In this document: positions 17,668 through 26,762 of the stretch, one piece after another
Numbering within the stretch: position 1 is the stretch's first letter
Layout of the letters: each line of letters opens with the position of its first letter
NCBI GenBank assembly: GCA_044371675.1
Contig: JBILTF010000002.1
Span: 1-64,000, forward strand
From: CAIZGX01 sp044371675
GTDB taxonomy: Bacteria > Bacteroidota > Bacteroidia > Flavobacteriales_D > Sanyastnellaceae
Length of the DNA stretch: 64,000 nt
Direction: 5' to 3'
Notes under the pieces: model-generated
Database searches by the model: none
Told to the model about the DNA's origin: nothing
Seen by the model: only the letters and a program-made list of their open reading frames with translations
Program-made: the position numbers and the translations under genes

Positions 17668-17810
17668 AGGGTTTATTTTTAGTTAAGGTTTGACCAAGAT
17701 ATAGTATAAAATCAAAAAGCGCCGTCTTTTTTTTTTTTTTAACGAATTCGAAGGGCATATCGGATAAAAAAAATGCTTGTGGCTGATGTAGTAAAAATTA
17801 CATGAAAAAG
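17668..17810. other. Intergenic stretch with no gene
   Basis: 143 bp of A/T-rich DNA with a run of 14 T near 17728-17741 and another A-run near 17766. It should hold the promoter of the minus-strand membrane protein gene, but I see no exact TAnnTTTG match there. I see no coding potential. Confidence 0.5.
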
Positions 17811-17841
17811 TTTGTGTAATTGGAAATTGACATTACTTTTG
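17811..17841 (+). promoter_or_regulatory. Promoter of tRNA-Asp (TTTG - 19 nt - TACTTTTG)
   Basis: A -33 TTTG (17811-17814) and a -7 TACTTTTG (17834-17841) with a 19-nt spacer, matching the Bacteroidota consensus in all fixed positions; it ends 17 nt before the tRNA. Confidence 0.8.
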
Positions 17842-17858
17842 CATCGCTTTACGGCAAT

Positions 17859-17932
17859 GGTCGGGTAGTTCAGTTGGTTAGAATACGTGCCTGTCACGCA
17901 CGGGGTCGCGGGTTCGAGTCCCGTCCCGACCG
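17859..17932 (+). tRNA. tRNA-Asp (GTC)
   Basis: A 74-nt cloverleaf: acceptor GGTCGGG with CCCGACC, D-arm AGTTGGTTA loop, anticodon stem CGTGC/GCACG closing loop CTGTCAC (anticodon GTC), T-stem GCGGG/CCCGT (one G-T pair) with TTCGAGT loop, discriminator G. CCA is not encoded. An oppositely oriented open frame over this gene is a well-known artefact. Confidence 0.97.
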
Positions 17933-17941
17933 CTAACAAAG

Positions 17942-17973
17942 AAAAAGCCTCTTGAGTTTCAGGAGGCTTTTTT
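17942..17973 (+). terminator. Terminator behind tRNA-Asp
   Basis: AAAAAGCCTC (17942-17951) with GAGGCTTTTT (17963-17972) around an 11-nt loop; the T run overlaps the stop codon of the convergent broken gene. Works on either strand. Confidence 0.85.
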
Positions 17974-18910
17974 ATGCCTTTGACTTTCCCACCCTTAAGC
18001 GCAACCCTAACGAAGGGACAACGGTAACTCCCTTCATCTGGAAAGACTCTCCAATAAAGTTTTGAAGAGTGCCGTAATTCTGATAATAAACAGCGACGGC
18101 TGGGACAAAATAGAAATATCGGAATCCAATCTTCATATTGGCGAAAGCACCGAAACTACTGATGGACTTCGATTCTGTGATCGCAGCTGTGTTCAATGCG
18201 GTGATTACTCCGTTGGTGTCTTGAATACGCGCATAAGTGAACGGTGTGGTTGAATAATGCATGCGGGTGAAGTTGTAGGATAGTCCGAATGAAATGGCTC
18301 CAATCGATTCTTCATTGCCCAAGCCGTAACTGAAGATCAACGGAACCAATATATCCTTCCGACTGAAATCGTATTCCAACTTCGTGGTTAGAGGCTTTGC
18401 CCAAAAGGGTAACGATAAATCTTGACTCGAATACTGAAGACCTATACTACCGTACCACTTACCCGTGACCGATTCTGTGAAGTCGTCAACGTTTCCTAAT
18501 GATCCTAAAAACTGGTATTGAACATCTATGGCTTTAGCTCTGCCCGCTTTCTTAAATCTAACATCGAATCATTCTGCAATTCCGTAACGAATGCCAAAAT
18601 CTAATCCGCCTCCTATGGGGTCGAAGTTATTCGCAATAAGCGCCTCGCCTACTTTCTGCCAATCTGTTGCCACTGCATTCGATTCAACCAATGAAAGAGT
18701 ATCCGTAGAACCATTCAACAAATTATCAATGTTAATGTCAACGGCATTAGCCACCTTGCCCGCAGGTGCAGTCGCTATGTTGTACGTCTGATTGGTGGCC
18801 ACTACCCAATTGCCCTTCGGAGTGACTTTCCCTGAATTCGTTATGGCTCTGGGAGCGACGCAACTGCTAATCGAAACAAGCAAACCGAAAATCCAAACGT
18901 AGTTTTTCAT
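17972..18910 (-). pseudogene. Outer-membrane-barrel-like protein gene interrupted by one in-frame TGA
   Basis: Reading from the ATG at 18910 the frame runs through a lipoprotein-like signal (SISSC, Cys17), codes for 113 residues, meets TGA at 18571-18569, and then stays open in the same frame for 198 more residues to the TAA at 17972. The sequence continues sensibly across the stop (FGIRYGIAE, stop, FDVRFKKAG), and the second part alternates like beta-barrel strands (IGLQYSS, VPLIFSYGLG, AISFGLSYNF, FANMKIGFRYFYF, VPSLGLRLRVG). 'RYGIAE-x-FDV' strongly suggests an Arg CGA changed to TGA. It lies one base after mazG, as the last gene of that unit. Alternatives are a base-call error or a recent nonsense mutation; suppression is unlikely. 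Function unknown, but the layout fits small outer membrane barrels. Confidence 0.8.
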
Positions 18911-18911
18911 T

Positions 18912-19688
18912 CTATGTATTCTTTTTTAATGCCTTCGCGCGATTCCAATATTCGTCCATTTCACTCAAGGTCATCTCCCCCATTTGCTTTCCGTCTTTCG
19001 CACTCTCCGTTTCCAAATACTGAAAACGATAAATGAATTTCTTATTGGTCTTCTCTAATGCATCTTCCGGATGTATTCCCTTAAAACGAGCGTAGTTGAT
19101 GAGTGAAAAAAGTAAATCGCCGAATTCTTCTTCTTGATCCTCTTTCGTTTTTGCTTCTTTGAATTCATTCAATTCTTCCAAAACCTTTTCCCAAACCTGA
19201 TCGGCATTGTCCCAATCGAACCCCACTCCTTTCGCCTTGTCTTGAATGCGCTGCGCCTTCACCATGGCAGGCAACGAACGCGGAACACCTTCCAACACAC
19301 TCTTCTTTCCTTCCTTCAACTTTAATTTTTCCCAATTCGAAAGTACTTCAGCTTCATCCTTCACCACAACATCTCCGTAGATATGCGGATGTCTTGAAAT
19401 AAGCTTTTCACAGATTGAATTCAAAACATCGGCTATATCGAAAGCCTCGGTCTCACTGGCAATGCGCGAATAAAATACCAAATGCAAAAACACGTCGCCC
19501 AACTCTTTCTTCACTTCTTCCATATCACCATCTAGAATGGCATCGCCCAATTCATAGACTTCCTCTATGGACAAATGACGAAGACTTTCCAAGGTCTGCT
19601 TCATATCCCACGGACATTTCTCTCGCAGCTCGTCCATGATGGTTAACAAGCGCTCGAACGCCTCTTTCTTCTGCTCTACAGTGTTCAT
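18912..19688 (-). CDS. mazG: Nucleoside triphosphate pyrophosphohydrolase MazG
   Basis: 258 residues with two MazG-fold halves: 'CPWDMKQTLESLRHLSIEEVYEL' and 'KKELGDVFLHLVFYSRI' carry the Glu/Asp metal ligands of the first, and 'RIQDKAKGVGFDW' with 'EEFGDLLFSLINYARF' those of the second. The enzyme hydrolyses NTPs/dNTPs to NMP and pyrophosphate, cleaning the nucleotide pool and in some bacteria lowering ppGpp. The start overlaps the mutase stop as ATGA and the next gene begins one base after its stop, so all are probably cotranscribed. Confidence 0.95.
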   Translation of the reverse strand: MNTVEQKKEAFERLLTIMDELREKCPWDMKQTLESLRHLSIEEVYELGDAILDGDMEEVKKELGDVFLHLVFYSRIASETEAFDIADVLNSICEKLISRHPHIYGDVVVKDEAEVLSNWEKLKLKEGKKSVLEGVPRSLPAMVKAQRIQDKAKGVGFDWDNADQVWEKVLEELNEFKEAKTKEDQEEEFGDLLFSLINYARFKGIHPEDALEKTNKKFIYRFQYLETESAKDGKQMGEMTLSEMDEYWNRAKALKKNT

Positions 19689-21736
19689 TCGCCTTGAAGT
19701 GCTTCAATCATTAATGTTAAAATTTCTTGTGCCGCTGCGGCAATCTTAGTCCCTGGACCAAATATGCCTACACACCCTGCGTTATATAAAAACTCGAAGT
19801 CTTGTTCGGGTATTACTCCGCCGGCTATTACGCCAATGTCCTCTCTTCCCAACTTCTTCAATTCGGAAATTAATTCTGGAATTAAGGTCTTGTGTCCAGC
19901 TGCTAATGAAGATACTCCAACCATGTGAACGTCATTCTCCGCAGCTTGCTTCGCAACTTCAGCGGGAGTTTGGAACAACGGTCCCATATCTACATCGAAT
20001 CCAATATCCGCAAACGATGTGGCAATCACTTTCGCTCCGCGATCGTGTCCGTCTTGTCCCATCTTCGCAACCAAGATGCGCGGTCTTCTTCCCGCTAGCT
20101 CTGCAAATTCATCAGAGCGTCTGCGTGCTTCAATAAAGTCTTTGTCCATGGCCGATTCGTTTGAATAAACTCCTGAAATACTTCTGATTTGTGCGGAATA
20201 TCTTCCGTATACTACTTCCAATGCACTTGAAATTTCTCCCAAGGTTGCACGCAAGCGAGCGGCTTCCACCGATAGCGCCAATAAGTTTCCACTTCCGATC
20301 TGCGCCGCTTCGGTTAAGGCTTTCAATGCTTGCTGACAAGCTTCTTCGTTTCGCTCTGCTTTCGTCTTCACTAATCTTTCGATTTGTGAAATACGCACAG
20401 CGTCGTTGTCTACTTGCAAAATATCCATGGTGCTTTCTTCTTCCAACTGGAAAATATTCACTCCAATAATCTTGTCTCTTCCACTGTCTATACGCGCTTG
20501 CTTTCGCGCTGCAGCTTCTTCAATGCGTAATTTCGGAATGCCCGCTTCAATGGCTTTGGTCATTCCGCCCATCTCTTCCACTTCTTCAATCAACTTCCAA
20601 GCGGCATCCATAATTTCTTGCGTGCGCTTTTCCACCACTTCACTTCCACCCCACACATCGACTACTTCACAAAGACCTGTTTCTTCTTGAATGATTAACT
20701 GCGTGTTTCGTGCTATGCGCGCGCTGTTGTCGGTTGGCAAAGCAATGGCTTCATCTAGGGCATTGGTGTGCAAACTTTGCGTTCCACCCCACGCTGCACC
20801 GAGCGCTTCAATGCAGGTGCGAGCCACGTTGTTGTATGGATCTTGACGCGTTAGCGAATAGCCACTGGTCTGACAGTGGGTTCTTAACGCCATAGATTTT
20901 TCATTTTTCGGATTGAAGGACTTAATCATCTGTGCCCACAGCACACGTGCTGCGCGCATTTTCGCAATTTCAGTCACGGTGTCCATGCCTATGGCCCAGA
21001 AGAACGATAAGCGCGGTGCGAAATCATCAATGCTCATGCCCGCTTTCAATCCGGCGCGGACATATTCCAATCCGTCTGCTAGCGTATAGGCCAACTCAAT
21101 CTCTTGCGTCGCTCCAGCCTCTTGCATGTGATATCCTGATATAGATATCGGATTGAATTTCGGCATTTCCTTCGAACAAAATTCAAAGATGTCTGAAACA
21201 ATTCGCATGCTTGGCGTTGGCGGATAGATGTATGTATTTCGAACCATGAACTCTTTCAGAATATCGTTCTGAATGGTTCCGGTGAGTTGATCTGGACGAA
21301 CGCCTTGCTCTTCGGCGGCTACAATGTAGAAGGAAAGAATGGGTAGAACTGCTCCATTCATGGTCATGCTTACCGACATTTCATTCAAGGGAATTTCATG
21401 AAACAAGACTTTCATGTCCTCAACTGAATCTATGGCTACTCCTGCCTTTCCAACGTCTCCTTTCACACGCTCGTGATCGCTGTCGTATCCGCGATGGGTG
21501 GCCAAATCGAAGGCCACAGACAAACCTTTTTGTCCCATGGCCAAGTTGCGTTTGTAGAATGCATTCGATTCTTCAGCGGTGCTGAATCCGGCATATTGAC
21601 GAATGGTCCAAGGACGGACGGTGTACATGCTTGCATACGGACCGCGTAAAAATGGCGCTGCGCCTGCTCCCCACGTAGCACCTTTCACTTCTTCGTTGAA
21701 GTTGAAGGGTACATCTTTCCAATTCAATTTACTCAT
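19685..21736 (-). CDS. mutB: Methylmalonyl-CoA mutase large (alpha) subunit
   Basis: 683 residues. The TIM-barrel substrate domain carries RPWTIRQYAGFSTAEESNAFY near the N-terminus and 'ISGYHMQEAGATQEIELAYT' (about 200-220); the C-terminal B12 domain shows DGHDRG with the cobalt-ligand His, 'VSSLAAGHKTL' and the 'GVIPEQD' loop. It isomerises (R)-methylmalonyl-CoA and succinyl-CoA, linking propionate or odd-chain/branched substrates with the TCA cycle. It overlaps the small subunit by 4 bp (ATGA). The window contains no epimerase or MeaB chaperone nearby. Confidence 0.96.
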   Translation of the reverse strand: MSKLNWKDVPFNFNEEVKGATWGAGAAPFLRGPYASMYTVRPWTIRQYAGFSTAEESNAFYKRNLAMGQKGLSVAFDLATHRGYDSDHERVKGDVGKAGVAIDSVEDMKVLFHEIPLNEMSVSMTMNGAVLPILSFYIVAAEEQGVRPDQLTGTIQNDILKEFMVRNTYIYPPTPSMRIVSDIFEFCSKEMPKFNPISISGYHMQEAGATQEIELAYTLADGLEYVRAGLKAGMSIDDFAPRLSFFWAIGMDTVTEIAKMRAARVLWAQMIKSFNPKNEKSMALRTHCQTSGYSLTRQDPYNNVARTCIEALGAAWGGTQSLHTNALDEAIALPTDNSARIARNTQLIIQEETGLCEVVDVWGGSEVVEKRTQEIMDAAWKLIEEVEEMGGMTKAIEAGIPKLRIEEAAARKQARIDSGRDKIIGVNIFQLEEESTMDILQVDNDAVRISQIERLVKTKAERNEEACQQALKALTEAAQIGSGNLLALSVEAARLRATLGEISSALEVVYGRYSAQIRSISGVYSNESAMDKDFIEARRRSDEFAELAGRRPRILVAKMGQDGHDRGAKVIATSFADIGFDVDMGPLFQTPAEVAKQAAENDVHMVGVSSLAAGHKTLIPELISELKKLGREDIGVIAGGVIPEQDFEFLYNAGCVGIFGPGTKIAAAAQEILTLMIEALQGE

Positions 21737-22854
21737 GACTGCACGTATTTGTTTTCACCAACAACCACACGTTGTGCATGTTGAAGGCTTCTTTCCTCTT
21801 TATTATTTTGAATGAAGTTGAACAACTTCTCTGACGTTTCGAAATTCTTCATAATCTCGAAAGCCTTTACCGACAAGTCTTCCGTGAGTTTTTCCAACGA
21901 AAAACTTCCTTTTGCTAAATCGGAATATTGATCGAAATACGATTCTTCGATTAATACATGTTGAATATTTCGTGCCCAGCGAAGATGATCGCTATCATCG
22001 GTTCCCTTCGCGAATTCCATTGGAAGAACCTCTATGCGATTGGCACCTCCAACGCATGCCGCAATGGCTTGAATAGTGGAACGAATTAAATTATTGTCGG
22101 TGTCTTTCTTCGCTTGGAAATATCCATCTGTTTGCACTTTCACGAACGCGTGACTCGAACACGCGTGTTCAGGAGAACCTGATTTCAACACGTGCGACCA
22201 CACAGCGCGGAAAGCACGCAGCTTGGCTATTTCAACATACAATTCACTTCCAACCGAAAAATGAAACAGGATTTGTGCGGAAGCATCATCGATGGATAAA
22301 TGAGTGTTCTCTATGAATTCAATTCCAGCTAAAACTGCGAATGCAATTTGTTCCGACGCTGTTGCGTGGTTGCCGAACAACACATTCGTGTTAATATGAG
22401 TGGAATGAATGAACGCGAGAACGCCTGCGCGGTCTTGTTCCTCGTAAGCTTGCTTAATGGCGTCTATATGATCGTCGGCTTGCTCGGCATGCGCCTCAAA
22501 TTCCCAGTTGATGAAGCCGACGAAGATGTCTTTCAACGCCACCTTCATTTCACTCGCGTTGAAAGAAGCGGGAATGGTCAAGCTGTTCGCTCCGCCGTTC
22601 AGGGCCTCCAATGCCAGACCATTCCATTGAAGTGGATCGTTCGTCTTAAACGATTGGTGCAATTGCCACGAAGGTGCTGCGCGAAAAGTAGGCTCCTCTG
22701 TCGATTTCGCTTCTGTTGAATAGGGAAATAAAAAAATCCCTTCTTCCTTCTGGCGAACCAACGAGTCGAGGGATTTTCCTTTTAATTCTTTCTCGGCTAG
22801 CGATTGCCAGTCTTGAAGGGATTGATTTGAAAAAACTTCGTTCCGAATATTCAT
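21733..22854 (-). CDS. mutA: Methylmalonyl-CoA mutase small (beta) subunit
   Basis: 373 residues. It aligns by eye with the N-terminal mutase barrel only: 'LQDWQSLAEKELKGKSLDSLV' at the start, then 'GIEFIENTHLSIDDA', 'ELYVEIAKLRAFRAVWSHVL' and a 'LRWARNIQHVLIEESYFDQ' helix that mirrors the large subunit. No B12-binding domain is present, so this is the structural, non-catalytic partner in its short Bacteroidota form (relatives in other phyla are about 600 residues). First gene of the mutA-mutB-mazG unit. Confidence 0.9.
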   Translation of the reverse strand: MNIRNEVFSNQSLQDWQSLAEKELKGKSLDSLVRQKEEGIFLFPYSTEAKSTEEPTFRAAPSWQLHQSFKTNDPLQWNGLALEALNGGANSLTIPASFNASEMKVALKDIFVGFINWEFEAHAEQADDHIDAIKQAYEEQDRAGVLAFIHSTHINTNVLFGNHATASEQIAFAVLAGIEFIENTHLSIDDASAQILFHFSVGSELYVEIAKLRAFRAVWSHVLKSGSPEHACSSHAFVKVQTDGYFQAKKDTDNNLIRSTIQAIAACVGGANRIEVLPMEFAKGTDDSDHLRWARNIQHVLIEESYFDQYSDLAKGSFSLEKLTEDLSVKAFEIMKNFETSEKLFNFIQNNKEERSLQHAQRVVVGENKYVQS

Positions 22855-22878
22855 GCAACGAAGTTAATTCGAAAAAGC

Positions 22879-25800
22879 TTATCTAAAGAGTGTCAATGAC
22901 CCCATTAATTCAACAGGTTCGCTGCTGCCAATAGCCTTAGCACGAAGCTTCCAAACATAGGCATCATCCTGCACATAGTAAGATCCATTTCCTTTGAATG
23001 TACCATTCCATCCTTTCGCAGAATCGTTGGTTTCAAAAACCAAAATCCCCCAGCGATCATATATTGCGAAGTAGTAATCGGTCGGATCATATCCATTCAA
23101 AACAGGAATAAATACTTCATTCAAATTATCGTCGTTCGGAGAGAACGTATTCGGAACATAATACAAGAACGGCTCTTTCTGGAAGTTCGCGATAATGGTA
23201 TCGGTTCCAGTGAATATCGCTGAAATCTGATTCGCTGTCAGATTCGGATTAATCGGTGTTCCTGCAACAGACTGCCATCCTGTGAACAACCAATACGCTT
23301 CTGGAATAGCCGTGAAGTTCACAGGAATATTGTCTTCGTTTTCAATGGTCAATGAAGTTGTTGTTGCGTTCCCAGTATCGAACAAAACCGTTCCCGCTGC
23401 TGGTGGATTTACCATAACCGTAAGCGGATGATGCGGTGTTACGTCGAAGACAGCAACCAATGTGTCTTCCTCTGTGAAGTTGAAATTCACAAATGAACTT
23501 GAAATCGATGGCGCAAGAACGTGGTTGTTAATTTCCCAGTGGTTGAAGGCTGTCCAAGTATCTATCGGCGAAGCCACAAAATTCATGAACGTGTTTTCAG
23601 CAAATATTTGCGTTGAAGGAAACGGTGTCCATGGAGTTCCATTCATCGTTACGGTTCCTGCTCCTGCTGGTTGAACGTCTACTGTGAGTGGGAATTCATC
23701 GATAATAGTAAATACCGCTACAAGTGTGTCGCTCACCATTAAATGAAGAATAACATCAGGAGTAAGTGTGTTAGGACTTAAAGGGTGGTTGTTTATTTCC
23801 CAGTGGTCGAATAACGTTACACCCGTTATTTCATTCGCGTTGAAGGTGTAGTCAATGTCTGCTACTATGTCGTTACTCCAAGGATATGCGGCAAGCACTG
23901 TTCCGTCCATGGTTACTGTGCCCGCACCTGCAGGCATTACATCTACTTGAAGAATTGCATGCGGAGTCGCGTCGAAAATAGCAATGACAGTATCGGCAGC
24001 ACACGGATTCAAATAAATAGAAGTTGTTGTTGCGTTCGGGAGAAGTGTCGCGTTGGTAGACTCCCAATGGTTAAAGGTGAACCACGGATTTGCGGTAACA
24101 CTGACCGTTGTTGAATCTCCCGCGTTTACAATGAATATTTCCGGATAAGTAACTTGTGCAGTTCCATTAAATACAATATTTCCAGCTCCAGCCGGAATAA
24201 CATCGCTTAAAATAGTAACGGGACCTGAAGCTGGAATTCCAAATATGGCTTGCAGCGTTACATCTGATTGCACAATTAAAGTGGTAATTGAAGCTGTTGG
24301 ATTGGCAATAACGCCAGTACCGCTTATTATTTCCCAACCGAGGAAGGAGCTACACGGACCAACGACTGAATCTATTATTGCTTCAATATCTATCTCTAAA
24401 TCTCCGAAGTAGGTTCCTGAAAAAGGGGTTTCGTATGGACTCAACTCGGTCTCTCCAATTATAATATCACCCACTCCATCGATTTGAAATGTGACCGTGT
24501 AAGGAACGACATCGTAGCAATCGACAATTCCACCAATGATTTCATTGTTACAACGTGCCAAAATGAAATCACGAACGTCTTGAACATTGTTATTCCAAGT
24601 ATTTACATTACCACCCCAGCGTTGAATTTGACGTGGCATTTCAGGTTCTATAACTACAATCATGCTATCGAGCACCTCGATCATTCGCTCGCATGAGAAG
24701 ATGGTATTCGAAAGTTCAGCATAGCGCTGAATATAGTCTGCGAAGAAATCAGGATTGTCAAAAAGTGCATTCAACACTGGAATATGTCCTTGTTCTCCCA
24801 CATCACCCTCATTTTCAATTTGACAAGGATCGGCAGTTGGCTGTGTGCTGTTAACACCTGTAAAATTGTAACCGTGACCAAATGTGTTGTCATTATCCCA
24901 AAGGGCATATCTCCAACGCTTCGCATCTCCATTTGGATTTGTTCCTTTCCACCATGCAGTGTTCCAATTCAGCCAGTCCGTACAAACGGTATAACCATTC
25001 AGAATAAAATAGTCAATCAGACTCATGGTGTTAAACTGCGTCAAGACATAATCGTAATTGGCTGGTGTTGCCATATTATTGGTTGTCACGAAATTCACAA
25101 AGTTGCTCCATTGTGCTTGCGGATTAAATCCTGGAGCTGCTGCATATTCAGTCCAAGTTCCACCCCATGTTTTTATAAAGTCAACATTACCCGCAGGCTG
25201 ATTGTAGTAGTATTTGGTATAATCTGTATCGTCTACCTTTTCACGAATTTCATACACTCCCCAATATTGTCCGTTAATGTATACAATACAATTTCTAGTT
25301 TTACGTTCATCGAGGTGAAGGTCACCTAACAACGATAATTCACAAACATAAGCGTCGCGAATATGCGCACCACCATTCGAAAAAGAATAGTTGTCGTTTG
25401 CAGCAGCTTTAAAAATTAGACGTTGATAGCTTTGCCTATCGCTTGTGTGAAGCATCGGGTGTTCAAGCTTATCGTCGTAGCCCAAGGCATCGCGTGTGAT
25501 ATAATCAAATCCTCTTTGCAGGTATGCATTCGAATCGTTTCCGTGTTCGTTGCTATCTCCTGAAGACTCTACTGTAAAGGTTCCGCTTTGAAAAAACTCG
25601 AGATGTGTTAACTCATCTCCATTCCACCCACCATCCAGTGTAGTACCCGAAATAGATACCACGGGTATCGTATGATTATCGTTTCCGAAGAAATACGTAT
25701 TGGTTTCTGTAAATGAAGGAAGGGTAGTCGCTGCAGGCGAGTATACAATTGCGCGAACTACAGTCGTAATGTTGATGTTAATCGGACCTGTATACAAAGT

Positions 25801-26466
25801 GCTCGTGTTGGAAGGTTGAGCTCCGTTTGTCGTGTAATAGATTGTTCCACCGACCTCAGTTGTTGAGAGAGTAACACTAATTGGTGAGGCATAGTAACCC
25901 GCTTGAAGATCCATGGTAGGACGCACGGCATAACCTGTTGCTGTGGCTCCTGCATTAACGGCTCCTTGAGAAGGATTGGTTTGAATAAGCATTGCACCTG
26001 AACCGTTGGGAACTCGCCCGTAAGATTGGTTCATTTGATTCGGACTAATCGTCGCGAAATCATAGCTTTCCAAAATATTTCCTATGGGATCTGAAAAAAC
26101 TAAATCTTCACCGTTCGATTGGGTGATTTTAAAATCTGTATTGGTTTGACCTAAATAACCTGGATTGTATCCACCTTGTCCGCTTACCAATATCAACTTG
26201 TATCCATTTGCGGGGACAGTAACCGTCGAAGGAATTTGATACTTCATGGGATTCAAAACATTATCGCTTAACCAAAAACCTCCAATATTGATTGGTGAAG
26301 CTGTTGGATTATAGAATTCTACCCAGTCTTCGAACTCCCCGCCTACCGCGTAGTCGGAGTAATTCGCAAAACAGAATTCGTTTATGACGACTTGAGAAGA
26401 GCTTGAAAAAGAAGCTGTCAAGGCCAAGAAAATGACAGTGAATCTTTTTAATATGGTTAAAATCAT
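22879..26466 (-). CDS. Giant secreted CotH-kinase/lamin-tail protein with T9SS type B sorting domain
   Basis: 1195 residues in a clear modular order: signal peptide (1-25); lamin-tail domain (about 26-150, VINEFCFANYSDYAVGGEFEDWVEFYNP); a chitobiase C-terminal-like beta-sandwich (about 175-265); a CotH kinase-like domain (about 270-660) with 'NGQYWGVYEIREKVDD' and ALWDNDNTFG, the metal-binding Asp region; roughly five InlB-B-like repeats (about 675-1095) marked by F-x-x-W-E/Q and ending in VAVF or similar; and a gliding-motility-associated C-terminal domain (PNTFSPNDDNLNE, YDRWGILVFE, W-NGT). Exported by T9SS and probably on the surface or shed. CotH proteins phosphorylate proteins or modify extracellular matter; substrate unknown. 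Confidence 0.9.
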   Translation of the reverse strand: MILTILKRFTVIFLALTASFSSSSQVVINEFCFANYSDYAVGGEFEDWVEFYNPTASPINIGGFWLSDNVLNPMKYQIPSTVTVPANGYKLILVSGQGGYNPGYLGQTNTDFKITQSNGEDLVFSDPIGNILESYDFATISPNQMNQSYGRVPNGSGAMLIQTNPSQGAVNAGATATGYAVRPTMDLQAGYYASPISVTLSTTEVGGTIYYTTNGAQPSNTSTLYTGPININITTVVRAIVYSPAATTLPSFTETNTYFFGNDNHTIPVVSISGTTLDGGWNGDELTHLEFFQSGTFTVESSGDSNEHGNDSNAYLQRGFDYITRDALGYDDKLEHPMLHTSDRQSYQRLIFKAAANDNYSFSNGGAHIRDAYVCELSLLGDLHLDERKTRNCIVYINGQYWGVYEIREKVDDTDYTKYYYNQPAGNVDFIKTWGGTWTEYAAAPGFNPQAQWSNFVNFVTTNNMATPANYDYVLTQFNTMSLIDYFILNGYTVCTDWLNWNTAWWKGTNPNGDAKRWRYALWDNDNTFGHGYNFTGVNSTQPTADPCQIENEGDVGEQGHIPVLNALFDNPDFFADYIQRYAELSNTIFSCERMIEVLDSMIVVIEPEMPRQIQRWGGNVNTWNNNVQDVRDFILARCNNEIIGGIVDCYDVVPYTVTFQIDGVGDIIIGETELSPYETPFSGTYFGDLEIDIEAIIDSVVGPCSSFLGWEIISGTGVIANPTASITTLIVQSDVTLQAIFGIPASGPVTILSDVIPAGAGNIVFNGTAQVTYPEIFIVNAGDSTTVSVTANPWFTFNHWESTNATLLPNATTTSIYLNPCAADTVIAIFDATPHAILQVDVMPAGAGTVTMDGTVLAAYPWSNDIVADIDYTFNANEITGVTLFDHWEINNHPLSPNTLTPDVILHLMVSDTLVAVFTIIDEFPLTVDVQPAGAGTVTMNGTPWTPFPSTQIFAENTFMNFVASPIDTWTAFNHWEINNHVLAPSISSSFVNFNFTEEDTLVAVFDVTPHHPLTVMVNPPAAGTVLFDTGNATTTSLTIENEDNIPVNFTAIPEAYWLFTGWQSVAGTPINPNLTANQISAIFTGTDTIIANFQKEPFLYYVPNTFSPNDDNLNEVFIPVLNGYDPTDYYFAIYDRWGILVFETNDSAKGWNGTFKGNGSYYVQDDAYVWKLRAKAIGSSEPVELMGSLTLFR

Positions 26467-26576
26467 TGGTTTCAGTATGGTTTTCTATGTTAAGACAATA
26501 ATACGAAAGAATAGGTTGCACCTTATTCGTTATCTGAAAAAGAAAAGACTAACCTTGAAATGTTTGCCATTTTTTG

Positions 26577-26607
26577 TTTGGGCAATGACGCAATGAAATT
26601 ATATTTG
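26577..26607 (+). promoter_or_regulatory. Promoter TTTG - 19 nt - TATATTTG of the His-rich mini-gene
   Basis: TTTG at 26577-26580 and TATATTTG at 26600-26607, spacer 19 nt, the same spacing as the tRNA-Asp promoter. The start codon is 14 nt after the box. Confidence 0.75.
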
Positions 26608-26620
26608 TCAAAAATTAACC

Positions 26621-26758
26621 ATGGGACATTCACACGACGATCACGGACACATTCCACACGAAGCTGAACAAAACGAAATAGGCGGACCAGTACTTTTCGC
26701 AATTACCCTTTTTGCACTTATTATCGGGGTTATTTATTTCCTTATTCAGTGGTCTTAA
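26621..26758 (+). CDS. 45-residue His-rich single-pass membrane protein
   Basis: Short ORF from ATG to TAA. Residues 1-13 hold five His (positions 3, 5, 8, 10, 13) with two Asp, a metal-binding-like head; residues 20-42 form one strongly hydrophobic helix (GGPVLFAITLFALIIGVIYF), ending QWS. A near-consensus promoter just upstream and a tight start make it credible although it is very small. It is convergent with the S46 peptidase gene (stops 4 bp apart). I do not recognise a family; size and layout resemble accessory subunits of respiratory complexes or small metal-handling proteins, but this is inference only. Confidence 0.75.
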   Translation: MGHSHDDHGHIPHEAEQNEIGGPVLFAITLFALIIGVIYFLIQWS

Positions 26759-26762
26759 AACA

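Noticed and set aside
17739..17939. Minus-strand open frame of 66 codons over the tRNA-Asp gene
   Set aside because: It is the antisense of the tRNA; its typical peptide (GTGLEPATP...) is a known artefact of tRNA regions.
18569..18571. Selenocysteine or pyrrolysine decoding of the in-frame TGA
   Set aside because: The residue is in a barrel-type protein with no redox motif, and no SECIS-like hairpin is evident directly after the TGA; a nonsense change is simpler.
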